From Fervidibacter canadensis (GTDB lineage Bacteria; Armatimonadota; Fervidibacteria; Fervidibacterales; Fervidibacteraceae), in the NCBI GenBank assembly GCA_041446545.1, contig JBGOEJ010000010.1:54237-118236 (forward strand): a stretch of DNA of 64,000 nucleotides. Direction: 5' to 3'. Position numbers and translations under genes: made by a program. Under the pieces are notes generated by a model, which was not told where the DNA came from, did not search any database, and saw only the letters and a program-made list of their open reading frames with translations. Of the stretch, positions 1 to 7,602 are shown one piece after another; within the stretch, counting starts at the first letter, position 1; every line of letters starts with the position of its first letter.

Positions 1-512
1 AACCATCGCACCCACTGGCGGGCGAAATGACCTTCGTCGGCATAGATGGCGATGAGGTAAGGGAAAGGGCGTTGAGCCTGAGCGAGGGTGAAGGAAACAG
101 GCGTCGTCGGAGCGGGGAGAGACCACCAGAACGCGGTGCTTGCCCACTTTGCCTGTCCCATCCCTTGCCAATCCTTGAGCCAATCAAGGGGCAATTGAGG
201 GGGCAGCCAAGCCAAGTTGAAGGGAGCGGCGAGGGAACGAGCCCGCTCATAAGCCTGCCGAGCCGCTTGCCAATCGCCACGAAGGCAAAGGGCATAACCC
301 AACCACGCCCATCGTTGGGCATCGTCGGGGTCTTCTCGGACGGCTTGCATAAGGGCAGACAAAACCGCTTCCGCCTCGCCATCCCTTTGCACGAGGCGAG
401 TGAGGAAAGAGAGGTCGTCCATCGCCTTTGCCGTTGAAGAGATGAAGGAAGCGAGCCCAAAGAGAACGAGCATTTTTAGCCAGCCCTTGAGGCGTTGGAG
501 GGGCGAACTCAC
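1..512 (-). CDS. Secreted TPR-like protein, 3' end cut by window edge
   Basis: The frame is open from a GTG at 512 to the left edge, so the C-terminus is missing. The N-terminus looks like a Sec signal peptide: a basic start (SSPLQRLKGWLK), a hydrophobic stretch (MLVLFGLASFI) and an STAKA cleavage site. The following segment (DPDDAQRWAWLGYALCLRG, then DWQAARQAYERARSL) fits one TPR-type helix pair. The GTG overlaps the stop of the upstream gene (GTGA), which suggests translational coupling with the F420-reductase-like gene. An internal ATG at 473 is a less likely start because it would remove the basic n-region. Function unknown; a periplasmic scaffold or adaptor role is only inference. Confidence 0.6.
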   Translation of the reverse strand, partial: MSSPLQRLKGWLKMLVLFGLASFISSTAKAMDDLSFLTRLVQRDGEAEAVLSALMQAVREDPDDAQRWAWLGYALCLRGDWQAARQAYERARSLAAPFNLAWLPPQLPLDWLKDWQGMGQAKWASTAFWWSLPAPTTPVSFTLAQAQRPFPYLIAIYADEGHFARQWVRW

Positions 513-1141
513 TCCAGCAATTTCCACGAGCATTCCGCCTTGCCTCCAAAGCGTCGGTCAAGGTCAATCATCAACGGCACCATCAAGTCCAACACCCGTG
601 CCGCACTCAAATCACCGCAGTCAACAGGTCGGTAGCCGACCTGCTGAATCAGTTCGGCGACCACTTGTTTGGCTTCTCGGTCATCGCCGCAATAAAAGCA
701 GTCACGGACGATGCCGTCCTTGTTGAAAGGATGTTCCAGCGTCGTCCAGAAGTTGGTCTTGAAAGCGGCGACCCAACGGGCAGGGACACCGAGGGCTTTA
801 GCGTTCTCTTCCACACCCGAAGTTTGCCCTGCTGGCACCGCTCCGAAGGGGTTGGTGATGTCCACGAGGATTTTGCCTCGCAAAGCCTCCCGCAGCCGAG
901 AAAGCCACTCAGCGCAAGCCCGGTAAGGTAGTGCCAACACGACGACCTCACCTTGCCGAGCCGCTGTCTCCATATCAACGCCTTGAATCTGTCCTCTCGT
1001 TTGATATGCCAACTCTGCGGCGATTTCTCGGGCGCGGTCAGGGTCACGACTGCCTAAAAGGACAAGATGACCTGCCCTTGCCCACGCCTTTGCCAATCCT
1101 CGTCCCATCCGTCCTGTGCCACCCAAGATGCCAATACGCAC
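509..1141 (-). CDS. NADPH-dependent F420 reductase-like oxidoreductase
   Basis: A 210-residue Rossmann protein of the F420H2:NADP+ oxidoreductase family (relatives: Npd/Fno, NAD-binding domain 2). The N-terminus carries the dinucleotide loop (IGILGGTGRMGRGLAKAWA), then GSRDPDRA at the end of strand 2, which suits NADP binding, and LALPYRA before the DITNPFG segment typical of the family. The length matches family members (200-230). The start is GTG at 1141, because GGAGGTGA lies about 7 bases upstream and the motif begins two residues in; a longer frame to 1201 lacks support. The substrate may be F420 or another carrier; no F420 synthesis gene is in view. The stop overlaps the start of the next gene. 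Confidence 0.8.
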   Translation of the reverse strand: MRIGILGGTGRMGRGLAKAWARAGHLVLLGSRDPDRAREIAAELAYQTRGQIQGVDMETAARQGEVVVLALPYRACAEWLSRLREALRGKILVDITNPFGAVPAGQTSGVEENAKALGVPARWVAAFKTNFWTTLEHPFNKDGIVRDCFYCGDDREAKQVVAELIQQVGYRPVDCGDLSAARVLDLMVPLMIDLDRRFGGKAECSWKLLE

Positions 1142-1324
1142 CGTCCTCTCACCTCCGTCGGAAAAAGGATAACACTCCCTTCGCTGAAGATTGGGTCGCA
1201 AGGAGCGTCGGTGTTGAGCTGGTGCTTAAAAGCCCTGCTTAGGTCGTCGGGTGTGAAATCCTCGGCAGAAGTGCAAGGGCAATGGGATGAAGAGGGGTGG
1301 GGGTTGAGCCCTGAGGCTACCTTT

Positions 1325-1352
1325 GCGAACTTCCAACCACCTTTAAGTTCGC
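1325..1352. promoter_or_regulatory. Inverted repeat in divergent region
   Basis: Perfect 8-base arms GCGAACTT (1325-1332) and AAGTTCGC (1345-1352) are separated by 12 bases. They lie 60-90 bases before the response-regulator start, and a possible -10 (TAAAAT, 1366-1371) follows. No convincing -35 is seen. It could be an operator or a small hairpin. The rest of 1142-1413 shows nothing else I can support. Confidence 0.3.
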
Positions 1353-1413
1353 TGACAACGGATGTTAAAATTAGTGCGACACTTTGGTGCTGCCAAAGGG
1401 AGAGTGAGGACCG

Positions 1414-2058
1414 ATGGCAATGCGGGAAAAATCTTGGGCGTCTTTGTTGGCGGCGTTCAACGAGGAGACCGGGGCGGATGAGCGGATGATGGATGTGGAG
1501 GATATCGCCCGCTACCTGAACTTGCACATCATGACGGTCTATCGGATGTTGCAATCAGGGCTTTTGCCCGGGCGCAAAGTCGGCGGTCGGTGGCGCATCA
1601 GCAAAAAAGAGTTGGATGAGTGGCTGGAAAACTACACGGGAGGATTGCGCAAGCAAATCCTTGTCGTGGACGACGATCCGGCTATCGGGCGGCTCTTCAA
1701 ACGAGCCTTGCAACCTGAAGGGTGCACCGTAGAAGTGGTGCAGCGAGGAGAGGAAGCCGTTAAGCGGGTGAAGGAGCAGATTTACGACCTGATTTTTTTG
1801 GACTTGGTGCTGCCCGACATGGACGGTGCCCAGACTTTCGCCCGCATCCGAAAAATTGACCCTGATGCCCATGTCGTTTTGATGACGGGTTATCCCGATA
1901 GCGACTTGGTCGGGAAAGCGATGCAACATGGGGCGATTTCCTTACTGATCAAGCCCGTGCCCATCGGGGAAATCCGTAAGCTGGTGCGCAATTTCAAAAA
2001 GCGCCTCCCTCGGGAAGCCCTTCAGCGCATCCGGAAGAAATCCGCCAACGAGCGTTAG
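1414..2058 (+). CDS. Response regulator: excisionase-type HTH followed by receiver
   Basis: A 214-residue protein with the usual domain order reversed. Residues about 25-75 form an excisionase/MerR-like winged helix (MDVEDIARYLNLHIMTVYRM, then GGRWRISKKELDEWL). Residues about 80-200 form a CheY-type receiver: acidic pocket VVDDDP, phosphoacceptor Asp in FLDLVLPD, Thr in LMTGYP and Lys in LIKPVP. All key receiver residues are present, so phosphorylation is expected. No histidine kinase is adjacent. A basic tail (KKRLPREALQRIRKKSANER) may add DNA or RNA contact. It converges on the HIT gene, overlapping it by 3 bases at the stops (TTAG). Confidence 0.85.
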   Translation: MAMREKSWASLLAAFNEETGADERMMDVEDIARYLNLHIMTVYRMLQSGLLPGRKVGGRWRISKKELDEWLENYTGGLRKQILVVDDDPAIGRLFKRALQPEGCTVEVVQRGEEAVKRVKEQIYDLIFLDLVLPDMDGAQTFARIRKIDPDAHVVLMTGYPDSDLVGKAMQHGAISLLIKPVPIGEIRKLVRNFKKRLPREALQRIRKKSANER

Positions 2059-2399
2059 CCCGGCGGCCAATGGAAAACCCGCCCTCCCAACAAATGCAAG
2101 TGGAGGTGGAAGACGGACTGACCTGCTCCTCGGTTGACATTCAGCACGAGCCGATAACCGTCATCGGCGACTTGCAATTGGCGGGCTAATTGGCGGGCGA
2201 CTAAAAGCAATTTGCCCAGCAAGGATTGATCGTCTGAGGCGGCGTCGTTGAGGGTGGGCAAATGTTTGCGGGGAACGATGAGGACATGGACAGGCGCTTG
2301 CGGGTTGATGTCCCGAAAAGCGACGACTTCCTCGTCTTCATAAACGATGTCGCTTTGGACTTCTTTAGCGACGATGCGGCAAAAGATGCATCCCTCCAA
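2055..2399 (-). CDS. HIT family nucleotide hydrolase/transferase
   Basis: A HINT-type histidine triad protein (114 residues) expected to hydrolyse AMP-lysine or other phosphoramidate nucleotides in the cytoplasm. It has the N-terminal CIFCRI zinc-type Cys pair found in many HINT proteins, DINPQAPVHVLIVPRKH in the middle and the catalytic triad motif HLHLHLLGG near the C-terminus. The start is placed at TTG 2399 because GGAGGTGA sits 6 bases upstream and the family starts just before the CxxC motif; an ATG at 2423 would overlap the end of rho. It probably follows rho on the same transcript. Confidence 0.88.
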   Translation of the reverse strand: MEGCIFCRIVAKEVQSDIVYEDEEVVAFRDINPQAPVHVLIVPRKHLPTLNDAASDDQSLLGKLLLVARQLARQLQVADDGYRLVLNVNRGAGQSVFHLHLHLLGGRVFHWPPG

Positions 2400-2413
2400 G
2401 CCCTTCACCTCCT

Positions 2414-3715
2414 TTAACGCCATTGCTGCATGATGAACTTGAAGAACTCCTCGTTGGTGCGGGTCTTGCGGAGTTGATCAATGAGCCGCTCCGTTGCTGT
2501 CAATGGGTCTACTTGCGAGAGGGTGCGGCGCAACCGCCAGATGGCTTCCTTCTCTGTGTCGGTGTAAAGCAACTCCTCGCGGCGGGTGCCAGAGCGTTGG
2601 ATGTCAATGGCGGGAAAGATGCGTCGCTCTTGCAATCGTCGGTCCAAGTGAATTTCCATGTTGCCTGTGCCTTTGAACTCTTCGTAGATGTGGTCGTCCA
2701 TGCGCGAGCCGGTGTCAATGAGGGCGGTGGCGATGATCGTCAAGGAACCGCCCTCCCGCAACTTGCGGGCGGCGCCGAAGAAGCGTTTGGGGAAGCGCAA
2801 AGCCGCTGGGTCTAAGCCACCCGTCAGCGTCCGCCCCGACGGCTCCACGACCAAGTTGGATTGGCGGGTCAAACGAGTCAGGCTGTCCAGCAAGATGACG
2901 ACATCCTTGCCCATTTCCACCAACCGTTTCGCCTTTTCCAGCACCATCCGAGCCACTTGGATTTGATGCTCTGGCGGCTGGTCAAAGGTCGCTGCCGCCA
3001 CTTCAGAGTTAACCGCCTCCCGAAAATCAGTGACTTCTTCTGGGCGCTCATCAATGAGCAGGACGATGACGATGCATTCAGGATGGTTACGCTCAATGCT
3101 GCGGGCGATGGTTTTCAGCAAGGTCGTCTTACCCGCCTTCGGGGGCGAGACGATAAGACCGCGTTGTCCTTTGCCGATGGGGGCAACGATGTCCACCATC
3201 CGAGCCGTGATGTTTTCCGAAGAGTTTTCGTTGGGGCGTTCCATCCGCAACCGTTCAAAGGGGAAGACAGGTGTCAGTTTCTCAAAGTCGGGACGATTGC
3301 GGGCTTTTTCGGGATGTTCTCCATTGACGGCGACAATCCGCAAGAGGCTGTAGAAGCGCTCGCCTTCTTTGGGCGGGCGGATGTAACCCATCACGACATC
3401 GCCGTTACGCAACCCGAAGCGACGAATTTGCGTGGCGCTCACATAGACATCCTCGGGCGAAGGCATATACCCGTCAACCCGCAGGTAACCCTTCAACTCC
3501 TTGTCTTCAACGATTTCCAGCACGCCTTCGCGGAGGGCATAACCACTGCGGGCGGCATAAGTCTCCAAGATACGCCGAACCAATTCCTGCTTTTTGAGCC
3601 GATATGCCCCAGGGATTTCCAAGGACTTGGCGATGTCCTGAAGTTCTTGGAGCGTTTTGGATTCCAGTTCCGCCAAGTCCAACTCGGTGGCGGTGATGAT
3701 TTCTTGCTCCGTCAT
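2414..3715 (-). CDS. rho: Transcription termination factor Rho
   Basis: A 433-residue hexameric RNA-dependent ATPase that ends transcription at Rho-dependent sites. Domains: N-terminal helical Rho-N (about 12-52, LESKTLQELQDIAKSLEIPG), cold-shock RNA-binding domain (about 60-132, GYLRVDGYMPSPEDVYVS), RecA-like motor with Walker A PPKAGKTTLLKTIA (about 190-203), Walker B VVILLDSLTRL and the Q-loop/R-loop region. The length is typical for Rho without insertions. The start ATG has an AAGGAGG site about 9 bases upstream. The 145-base leader up to hpt contains a 21-base palindrome (3818-3838). Few of this window's genes show classic intrinsic terminators, which fits Rho use. Confidence 0.97.
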   Translation of the reverse strand: MTEQEIITATELDLAELESKTLQELQDIAKSLEIPGAYRLKKQELVRRILETYAARSGYALREGVLEIVEDKELKGYLRVDGYMPSPEDVYVSATQIRRFGLRNGDVVMGYIRPPKEGERFYSLLRIVAVNGEHPEKARNRPDFEKLTPVFPFERLRMERPNENSSENITARMVDIVAPIGKGQRGLIVSPPKAGKTTLLKTIARSIERNHPECIVIVLLIDERPEEVTDFREAVNSEVAAATFDQPPEHQIQVARMVLEKAKRLVEMGKDVVILLDSLTRLTRQSNLVVEPSGRTLTGGLDPAALRFPKRFFGAARKLREGGSLTIIATALIDTGSRMDDHIYEEFKGTGNMEIHLDRRLQERRIFPAIDIQRSGTRREELLYTDTEKEAIWRLRRTLSQVDPLTATERLIDQLRKTRTNEEFFKFIMQQWR

Positions 3716-3817
3716 GCTAAGACGCCTCCTTTTGGTGATGATGGCAGAGGAAGCATTAGCCAGAAAGATGGCACTTTCCGTTGCCTTCGCTGGGTCTGCC
3801 CCTCTCGTGGTAATGGC

Positions 3818-3838
3818 GTGGCACTAAAATCATGCCAC
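3818..3838 (-). promoter_or_regulatory. Palindrome in the hpt-rho gap
   Basis: GTGGCA and TGCCAC arms flank a 9-base centre, about 100 bases before the rho start and 23 bases after the hpt stop. No T-run follows on either strand, so it is a weak intrinsic-terminator candidate. It may be a leader hairpin or an operator. In Enterobacteria rho is autoregulated through its leader; applying that here is inference. Confidence 0.3.
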
Positions 3839-3860
3839 ATCCTCGCCCAGACGGCACCCC

Positions 3861-4412
3861 TCACAGCCCCCCGTAAATCTCTGGGCGCAAGACCCCGATG
3901 TAAGGCAGGTTGCGGTAGCGTTGGGCGTAGTCTAAACCGTAGCCGACGACGAAGCGGTTAGGGATGGTGAACCCCAAGTAGTGAATTTCAACGGGCACGA
4001 CCCGCCTTTCTGGTTTGTCCAACAGGGCACACACCCGCACGCTGGCAGGGTTGCGGGAACGAATCAAACTCAGGATGTAGTTGAGCGTCAAACCCGTGTC
4101 CACGATGTCTTCCACGATCAAGACATGCCGACCCTGAATGCTGTCGTCCAAGTCTTTCAAGATGCGGACGACCCCCGACGATTTGGTGTCCATGCCGTAA
4201 CTGGCGATGGCGATGAAATCGCAGGAGCAAGGGACAGTGATGTGACGCATCAAGTCGGCGAGGAACATCACTGCCCCCCGCAAGACGCCGACCAAATGCA
4301 AATCTTTGCCCTCGTAATCGGCGGAGATTTGCGCCCCCAGTTCGGCGATGCGCCGCTGGATTTGCTCTTCGGTGATCAAGATGGCGTCAATGTCGCGGTG
4401 CAGTTCCGTCAT
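3861..4412 (-). CDS. hpt: Hypoxanthine phosphoribosyltransferase
   Basis: A 183-residue type I phosphoribosyltransferase that salvages hypoxanthine (and probably guanine) with PRPP to IMP/GMP. The PRPP-binding motif VLIVEDIVDTGLTL is intact, GVLRGAVMFLADLMRHI and the SYGM loop match bacterial Hpt, and the C-terminal VVGYGLDYAQRYRNLPYIG is the classic base-binding tail. It starts 6 bases after guaA stops and therefore belongs to the purine run guaB3-unknown-guaA-hpt. Length and motifs agree with the family; no anomaly seen. Confidence 0.95.
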   Translation of the reverse strand: MTELHRDIDAILITEEQIQRRIAELGAQISADYEGKDLHLVGVLRGAVMFLADLMRHITVPCSCDFIAIASYGMDTKSSGVVRILKDLDDSIQGRHVLIVEDIVDTGLTLNYILSLIRSRNPASVRVCALLDKPERRVVPVEIHYLGFTIPNRFVVGYGLDYAQRYRNLPYIGVLRPEIYGGL

Positions 4413-4418
4413 CCCTTC

Positions 4419-5960
4419 TCACTCCCATTCAATCGTCGCTGGCGGTTTGGAGGTGATGTCGTAGACGACACGGTTGATGTTAGGCACTTCGCTGCAGATG
4501 CGGTTGGCGATGCGTTCTAAAACGGTGTCGGGAAGGCGTGCCCAATCGGCTGTCATCCCATCCTCGCTCGTCACGACCCGAACGGCAACAGTGTAGCCAT
4601 AGGTGCGCCGATCCCCCTTCACTCCCGTGCTGCGCAAGGGAAGCAAGACGGCAAAGGCTTGCCAAACCTGCCGATACAATCCTGCCCGCCGAATTTCGTC
4701 CATGACGATGGCATCCGCTTCCCGCACCAAGTGCAGGCGTTCTTCCGTCACTTCCCCCAAAATGCGGATGGCTAAGCCAGGACCGGGAAACGGGTGACGC
4801 CACGCAATTTCCGGTGGCAATCCCAATTCTTCGGCGACTTCCCGCACTTCGTCTTTGAACAGGTAGCGCAATGGTTCCAGCAACTCAAATTGCATATCGG
4901 CAGGCAACCCACCGACATTATGGTGGGTTTTGATGCGGGCGGCGTGGCGGGTGCCGCTTTCAATGACATCGGGATAAAGCGTCCCCTGCGCCAAAAAGCG
5001 GATACGCCCCAACTTGCGGGCTTCTTCTTCAAAGACGCGCACAAATTCTTCGCCGATGACCTTCCGCTTCTCCTCTGGGTCAATCACACCCCGCAACCGA
5101 TTGAGGAACCGCTGGCTGGCATCCACATAAATCAGGTTGACGCTCAAAAGTTCTCGGAAGGTGTGAACCACTCGTTCCGCTTCTCCTTTGCGCAAAAAGC
5201 CATGATTGACAAAGATGCAAACGAGTTGGTCGCCGACGGCACGATGGACAAGGGCTGCCGTCGTCGCCGAATCCACACCGCCACTGAGAGCACACAGCAC
5301 CCGCTCTTTGCCCACCCGTTGGCGGATCGCCTCCACCGTCGCCTCCACGAAATTTCTGGGTGTCCAAGTCGGATGGCATCCGCACCAACGATAGACGAAG
5401 TTGCGGATGATTTCTATGCCCCAAGGCGTGTGGGAAACTTCGGGATGGAAGAGGACGGCAAACAGTTTGCGTTGCGGGTCAGACATGGCGGCGACGGGCG
5501 CATTGGCGGTGCGAGCGGTCACCTTGAAGCCCGGCGGCGGCTCTAAGATGACATCGCTGTGGCTCATCCAACAAATCAACTGCGGGTTCAAACCCGCAAA
5601 CAAGTCGCTGTCATCCAAAACTCGCAACTCGGTGCGCCCGTATTCGGCTTTCTCCGCCGGCACCACTTTGCCCCCCAAAAGGTGCGCCATCAGTTGTGCC
5701 CCGTAGCAAATGCCCAAGATAGGTATCCCGACTTCAAACAGGCGCAGGTCATAAGTGAGGGCGTCAGGCGCATAGACGCTCGCTTGACCGCCCGACAGGA
5801 TAATGCCCTTAGGGCGCAAAGCCAAAACTTTGTCTAAGGGTGTGTCGCAAGGGAGCAATTCGGAATAGACACGACACTCCCGCACCCGTCGGGCGATCAG
5901 TTGCCCATATTGAGCGCCGAAATCCAAGACGACGATGAGGTCATCGGGTCGCTGATGCAT
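4419..5960 (-). CDS. guaA: GMP synthase (glutamine-hydrolysing)
   Basis: Converts XMP, glutamine and ATP to GMP. Class I amidotransferase domain (about 8-190): nucleophile Cys in GICYGAQLMAHLLGG and partner His/Glu in HPEVSHTPWG. ATP pyrophosphatase domain: P-loop ALSGGVDSATTAALVHRA (near 230). C-terminal dimerisation/XMP domain: GYTVAVRVVTSEDGMTADWA and the final ITSKPPATIEWE. At 513 residues it is close to the E. coli enzyme (525). I chose ATG 5960 because GGAGGGG lies 9-11 bases upstream and the protein then begins just before LIVVLDFGAQYG; the frame is open to 6008 without a better start. Confidence 0.96.
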   Translation of the reverse strand: MHQRPDDLIVVLDFGAQYGQLIARRVRECRVYSELLPCDTPLDKVLALRPKGIILSGGQASVYAPDALTYDLRLFEVGIPILGICYGAQLMAHLLGGKVVPAEKAEYGRTELRVLDDSDLFAGLNPQLICWMSHSDVILEPPPGFKVTARTANAPVAAMSDPQRKLFAVLFHPEVSHTPWGIEIIRNFVYRWCGCHPTWTPRNFVEATVEAIRQRVGKERVLCALSGGVDSATTAALVHRAVGDQLVCIFVNHGFLRKGEAERVVHTFRELLSVNLIYVDASQRFLNRLRGVIDPEEKRKVIGEEFVRVFEEEARKLGRIRFLAQGTLYPDVIESGTRHAARIKTHHNVGGLPADMQFELLEPLRYLFKDEVREVAEELGLPPEIAWRHPFPGPGLAIRILGEVTEERLHLVREADAIVMDEIRRAGLYRQVWQAFAVLLPLRSTGVKGDRRTYGYTVAVRVVTSEDGMTADWARLPDTVLERIANRICSEVPNINRVVYDITSKPPATIEWE

Positions 5961-5968
5961 TGCCTCGG

Positions 5969-6343
5969 TTACCCCTCCGTCCGTTCTTCTGGCAGAAACC
6001 ACCACCAATGGCTTTGAGGGATGTCAAGGCTCTTGCGCATCTCCGCCAAGTCAGGGATGGCGGCGCGGATGGCAGGTGCCAACTGTTTGAGGGTTTCATC
6101 CAACTTCGCCAACTTCCGTCGCTCGGCAGGGCTGAGGGCGTTGGGCAAGCCCTTCAGCGTCCGCTCCAAATCGCTGCGGTCAAAAAGCAGCAGTTCCAAA
6201 TCTTCCCGCGCCACCCTCCGCCGTTGCGCCCATTCTTGATGGACTTGACGCAAATGCTGCTCATACCAACGCAGCCAGACCGACGGGTTGACCGCCAGTT
6301 CCGATTCATCGGGTAAGTCCCGACGCTTGGATGACTTCGGCAT
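5969..6343 (-). CDS. Conserved-looking unknown protein in purine cluster
   Basis: A 124-residue, mostly helical and highly charged protein with no signal peptide or membrane segment. It has a basic N-terminus (PKSSKRRD), an aromatic-rich helix (SVWLRWYEQHLRQVHQEWA), a predicted long helix with many Leu/Arg/Glu, and a SHWWWFLPEE tail. I do not recognise the family. It lies between guaB3 (25-base gap) and guaA (8-base gap) on the same strand, so co-transcription is likely. A helical adaptor linked to GMP synthesis is possible, but nothing in the sequence proves it. Confidence 0.65.
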   Translation of the reverse strand: MPKSSKRRDLPDESELAVNPSVWLRWYEQHLRQVHQEWAQRRRVAREDLELLLFDRSDLERTLKGLPNALSPAERRKLAKLDETLKQLAPAIRAAIPDLAEMRKSLDIPQSHWWWFLPEERTEG

Positions 6344-6368
6344 TGCCCTTCACCGTCCTTGCGGGCGC

Positions 6369-7529
6369 TCATCGCCCTTGACCGACGCCTTGCTCTCGTT
6401 GCAACCGTTTCCCTTCCGTGTTGATGGTGGGAGCAAGAACGATCTGGCAGCGGTGCATCTCCTTGATGGTGCGAGCACCGCACATACCCATCCCATTTTT
6501 CAGCGCCCCGACCAAGTTCAGCGTCCCGTCGTCCTTCGTCGCTGGTCCCAAAAGGAGCACCTTCAACGGCGCCACTTGCCCGACGAAGATGCGAGTGCCT
6601 CTGGGCAAACCAGGGTGAGGTGTCGCCATCCCCCAATGGTAACCCCGCCCTGGCGCTTCTAACGCCGAAGCGATTGGCGAACCGATCATCACGCCATCTG
6701 CTCCGCAAGCAATTGCCTTACAAATATCGGCGCCCGTTCGCATCCCGCCATCGGCGATGACCGCCACATACTTGCCTGTGCGCCGATAAAACTCATCCCT
6801 TGCCGCTGCCACATCGGCAATCGCCGTCGCCTGCGGGACGCCGACGCCCACGACTTGCCGCGTCGTGCAGGCAGCGCCCGGTCCGACACCCACCAAAACA
6901 GCGTCAGCACCAACTTCCATCAACTCCCACGCCGCTTCGTAGGTGACGCAATTGCCGACAATGAGCGGGACGGAGATGGCTTTCCGCAAGCGTTCCCAAG
7001 GCAAAGCGGGTTTGTTGGACGAGAGAAACCGCACCGTCGTGACCGTAGATTGGATGACAGCGACATCGGCACCTTCCTCTAAGGCAATGGGCAGCAATTC
7101 CATCGCTTTGGCAGGTGTCGCCGCAACGCCCAACCTTGCCCCCACTCGTTTCACTTCCCGCACCCGTTCCTTGATTAAGTCCGTTTTGATCGGCTCCCGA
7201 TAGGCTTCTTGCAGCACCTGAACGGCTTGCTCCTTTGGAGCGCTGACGATGCGTTCAATGATGGGCGATGGGTCTTCGTAGCGGACATGCAATCCTTCTA
7301 AATTCAGCACTGCCAACCCACCCAAGCGGGACATCTCAACGGCGACACGGGTATCCACTGCCGCATCCATCGCCGACGCCAAGACAGGGATGGAAAGGGT
7401 CAAGTTGCCGATCGTCAAAGAGACATCCACTTCCTCTGGGTCAACGGCGACGGGTGCAGGCACGAGGGCGATTTCATCTAACCCATAAGCCCTTCGGGCT
7501 TTCCGTCCGAGACCGATTTCCACTTCCAA
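6369..7529 (-). CDS. guaB: IMP dehydrogenase, GuaB3 type
   Basis: A 386-residue TIM-barrel enzyme of the IMPDH/GMP reductase superfamily that oxidises IMP to XMP with NAD+. The active-site loop GPGAACTTRQVVGVG holds the catalytic Cys. IADGGMRTGADICKAIACGADGVMIGSP is the phosphate-binding region. The CBS pair of ordinary GuaB is absent and the length fits the GuaB3 family seen in Actinobacteria, Cyanobacteria and deep-branching phyla. The gene heads the guaB3-unknown-guaA-hpt run, which supports an IMP-to-GMP role. The symbol is given by function; a pipeline may call it IMP dehydrogenase family protein. Confidence 0.88.
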   Translation of the reverse strand: MEVEIGLGRKARRAYGLDEIALVPAPVAVDPEEVDVSLTIGNLTLSIPVLASAMDAAVDTRVAVEMSRLGGLAVLNLEGLHVRYEDPSPIIERIVSAPKEQAVQVLQEAYREPIKTDLIKERVREVKRVGARLGVAATPAKAMELLPIALEEGADVAVIQSTVTTVRFLSSNKPALPWERLRKAISVPLIVGNCVTYEAAWELMEVGADAVLVGVGPGAACTTRQVVGVGVPQATAIADVAAARDEFYRRTGKYVAVIADGGMRTGADICKAIACGADGVMIGSPIASALEAPGRGYHWGMATPHPGLPRGTRIFVGQVAPLKVLLLGPATKDDGTLNLVGALKNGMGMCGARTIKEMHRCQIVLAPTINTEGKRLQREQGVGQGR

Positions 7530-7602
7530 TGGTCATCCCCCCGATAAATGAACTGAAGGCTGACGATGGTTGCCTTCGGGGTTGCGCCTAATTCTATCGC
7601 GC

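Noticed and set aside
2861..3961. Long open frame on the plus strand opposite rho
   Set aside because: It is a shadow of rho and hpt codon structure; it has no recognisable domain. The same holds for the long plus-strand frame opposite proS (34948-36309).
5578..5600. tRNA T-arm-like palindrome GCGGGTTCAAACCCGC
   Set aside because: It lies within guaA coding sequence and no tRNA cloverleaf can be completed around it.
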